Source of the DNA: CAZWAP01 sp964632005
Lineage (GTDB): Bacteria > Planctomycetota > Phycisphaerae > Sedimentisphaerales > Anaerobacaceae
Assembly: GCA_964632005.1 (NCBI GenBank)
Contig: CAZWAP010000048.1
Coordinates: forward strand, 1-17,449
DNA: 17,449 nt
Direction: 5' to 3'
A program made the position numbers and the translations under genes. The notes beneath the pieces are model-generated. The model was given only the letters and a program-made list of their open reading frames with translations. It did not search any database and had not been told where the DNA came from. Below are positions 16,681 to 17,449 of this stretch, piece by piece; position 1 is the stretch's first letter, and each line of letters begins with the position of its first letter.

Positions 16681-16691
16681 AAGGAGGTGAT
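16681..16691 (+). promoter_or_regulatory. Extra-long Shine-Dalgarno site of hsp20
   Basis: AAGGAGGTGAT matches the complement of the canonical bacterial 16S rRNA 3' end over 11 bases. Its GGAGG core is 8 nt from the ATG at 16696, which fixes that start over the in-frame GTG 16687 and ATG 16690 that lie within the site itself. Confidence 0.85.
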
Positions 16692-16695
16692 GTCT

Positions 16696-17139
16696 ATGGC
16701 ACTGCTACCGACGCTAAAACGAGGCAGAAACGACCTGGCAAGGCTGCACAGTGAAATGGATGACTTGTTCGACAGCTTCTTCAGAGGGCTGGATCGGCCG
16801 TTCTTCGGGTACAAGACCTGGCCGGCAATCGACATCGCCGAAAAGGATGACGCCGTAGTTGTCAGGGCCGAGGTGCCCGGGTGCAAGGCCGACGATATCG
16901 ACATCTCCGTTTACGACAATGTGCTGACCATAAGCGGAGAGAAAAAGCTCTCTGAAGAGAAAAAGGGCGACAATTACTACCATGTCGAGAGCAGCTACGG
17001 CAGCTTCCGACGGGAGCTGACCCTGCCCACCGAGGTGGACGCTGAAAAGGTCGAGGCGCAGTGCAAGGACGGCGTATTAACCGTAACCCTGCCCAAGGCT
17101 GCCGGTTCGAAAGCAGTCAAGGTCAAGGTTAAAGGATGA
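16696..17139 (+). CDS. Small heat-shock protein, Hsp20/alpha-crystallin family
   Basis: A 147-residue ATP-independent holdase expected to form oligomers that bind unfolding proteins in the cytoplasm. The N-terminal arm has the LARLHSEMDDLFDSFFRG pattern common in bacterial Hsp20. The alpha-crystallin domain runs from PAIDIAEKDDAVVVRAEVPG to GVLTVTLPK, with the conserved VLTISGEKK and the SYGSFRRELTLP strand region (FxRxxxLP). The C-terminal tail is short and lacks a clear I-x-I/V motif; AVKVKVKG is the nearest candidate. The gene is monocistronic, with sigma54 promoter, strong ribosome site and terminator all visible. The family call is very sure. Confidence 0.96.
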   Translation: MALLPTLKRGRNDLARLHSEMDDLFDSFFRGLDRPFFGYKTWPAIDIAEKDDAVVVRAEVPGCKADDIDISVYDNVLTISGEKKLSEEKKGDNYYHVESSYGSFRRELTLPTEVDAEKVEAQCKDGVLTVTLPKAAGSKAVKVKVKG

Positions 17140-17199
17140 TCGCTTACCGCTTCAATCTTAGCGGTCATCACTTGACCTGACCGTTTCGCCGAGGTTCCA

Positions 17200-17241
17200 G
17201 ATGGTTCCCGTTCTCAAACAGAACGGGAACCATCTTTTTTT
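17200..17241 (+). terminator. Rho-independent terminator of hsp20
   Basis: A perfect 15-bp stem (17200-17214 with 17220-17234, GATGGTTCCCGTTCT and its complement) with a 5-nt loop is followed by seven T residues (17235-17241). It lies 60 bp after the hsp20 stop. Confidence 0.95.
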
Positions 17242-17449
17242 CCGGGCCGGTTTCGCGCCGTTCCCCAGGCCCATCGGCAGCCGCCCGGCCGGTTACCTGT
17301 CCGCCACTGTAGCAGAATGGTGCTACAAAAGGCATCACCCACGTGCCCCCCGGCCAGCTTTTGCGTCAAAGACCGGCTTTCTTGCTCTAATTGACAGCAA
17401 ATGGGTGGGAAAGCACTTGACAGAAGCGAACCTGCCGTGGTATTATTTT
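17242..17449. other. Right-edge intergenic region with a small dyad
   Basis: No gene is seen. A perfect inverted repeat TGTAGCA-n6-TGCTACA (17308-17327) lies about 90 bp before a strong promoter and may be an operator or a small hairpin. The downstream gene is outside the window. Confidence 0.5.
17417..17446 (+). promoter_or_regulatory. Sigma70 promoter reading out of the right edge
   Basis: A consensus -35 TTGACA (17417-17422) is followed by an 18-bp spacer and TATTAT (17441-17446). It should drive a gene starting beyond the right edge, independently of hsp20 because the terminator lies between. Confidence 0.6.

Overview
The window looks like a GC-rich genome fragment from a heterotrophic bacterium, most likely a Planctomycetota member close to Phycisphaerae/Sedimentisphaerales. 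The reasons are a very large secreted protease ending in a dockerin-like tail (a D-x-N-x-D-G loop followed by LADYWL), a GH32 enzyme with a family-specific N-terminal domain, a twin-arginine Gfo/Idh/MocA gene start, and a PocR-AraC regulator. This assignment is inference from protein style; there is no rRNA or other marker in the window.

Left part, + strand (1-9176). The window opens inside a giant mosaic protein: a secretion-signal-like start, a thioredoxin-like redoxin domain with CPHC, an I9-like propeptide, a subtilisin (S8) domain with its full triad, two DNRLRE-like beta modules each carrying an almost identical inserted domain, another beta module, and a dockerin-like C-terminus. A plausible sigma70 promoter then precedes a secreted GH32 beta-fructosidase (levanase/inulinase type). 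A membrane-anchored MtfA-like zinc peptidase (M90) follows 46 bp later. Next comes a broken Gfo/Idh/MocA oxidoreductase: in-frame stop at about codon 83 and truncation at about codon 149.

Middle, - strand (9288-14554). The operon, in transcription order, is a small hypothetical ORF, dxr (MEP isoprenoid pathway), rseP (site-2 intramembrane protease, enlarged, with what look like four PDZ domains) and a divergent glyA-like SHMT. dxr next to rseP is a common bacterial arrangement. The SHMT keeps the PLP lysine but has several altered active-site positions.

Right part. A PocR-domain AraC regulator lies on the - strand (14673-15971). It is divergent from a + strand Hsp20 gene (16696-17139) across about 720 bp of DNA with no convincing gene. 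The hsp20 gene has a textbook sigma54 -24/-12 promoter, an exceptionally long Shine-Dalgarno sequence and a perfect 15-bp rho-independent terminator. The window ends on a good sigma70 promoter reading out of the right edge.

No CRISPR array, tRNA, rRNA or insertion sequence was seen. I do not see an obvious new defence or mobile system. The most unusual items are the redoxin-subtilisin mosaic with its homogenised internal duplication, the sigma54-driven small heat-shock gene, the variant SHMT and the enlarged RseP.
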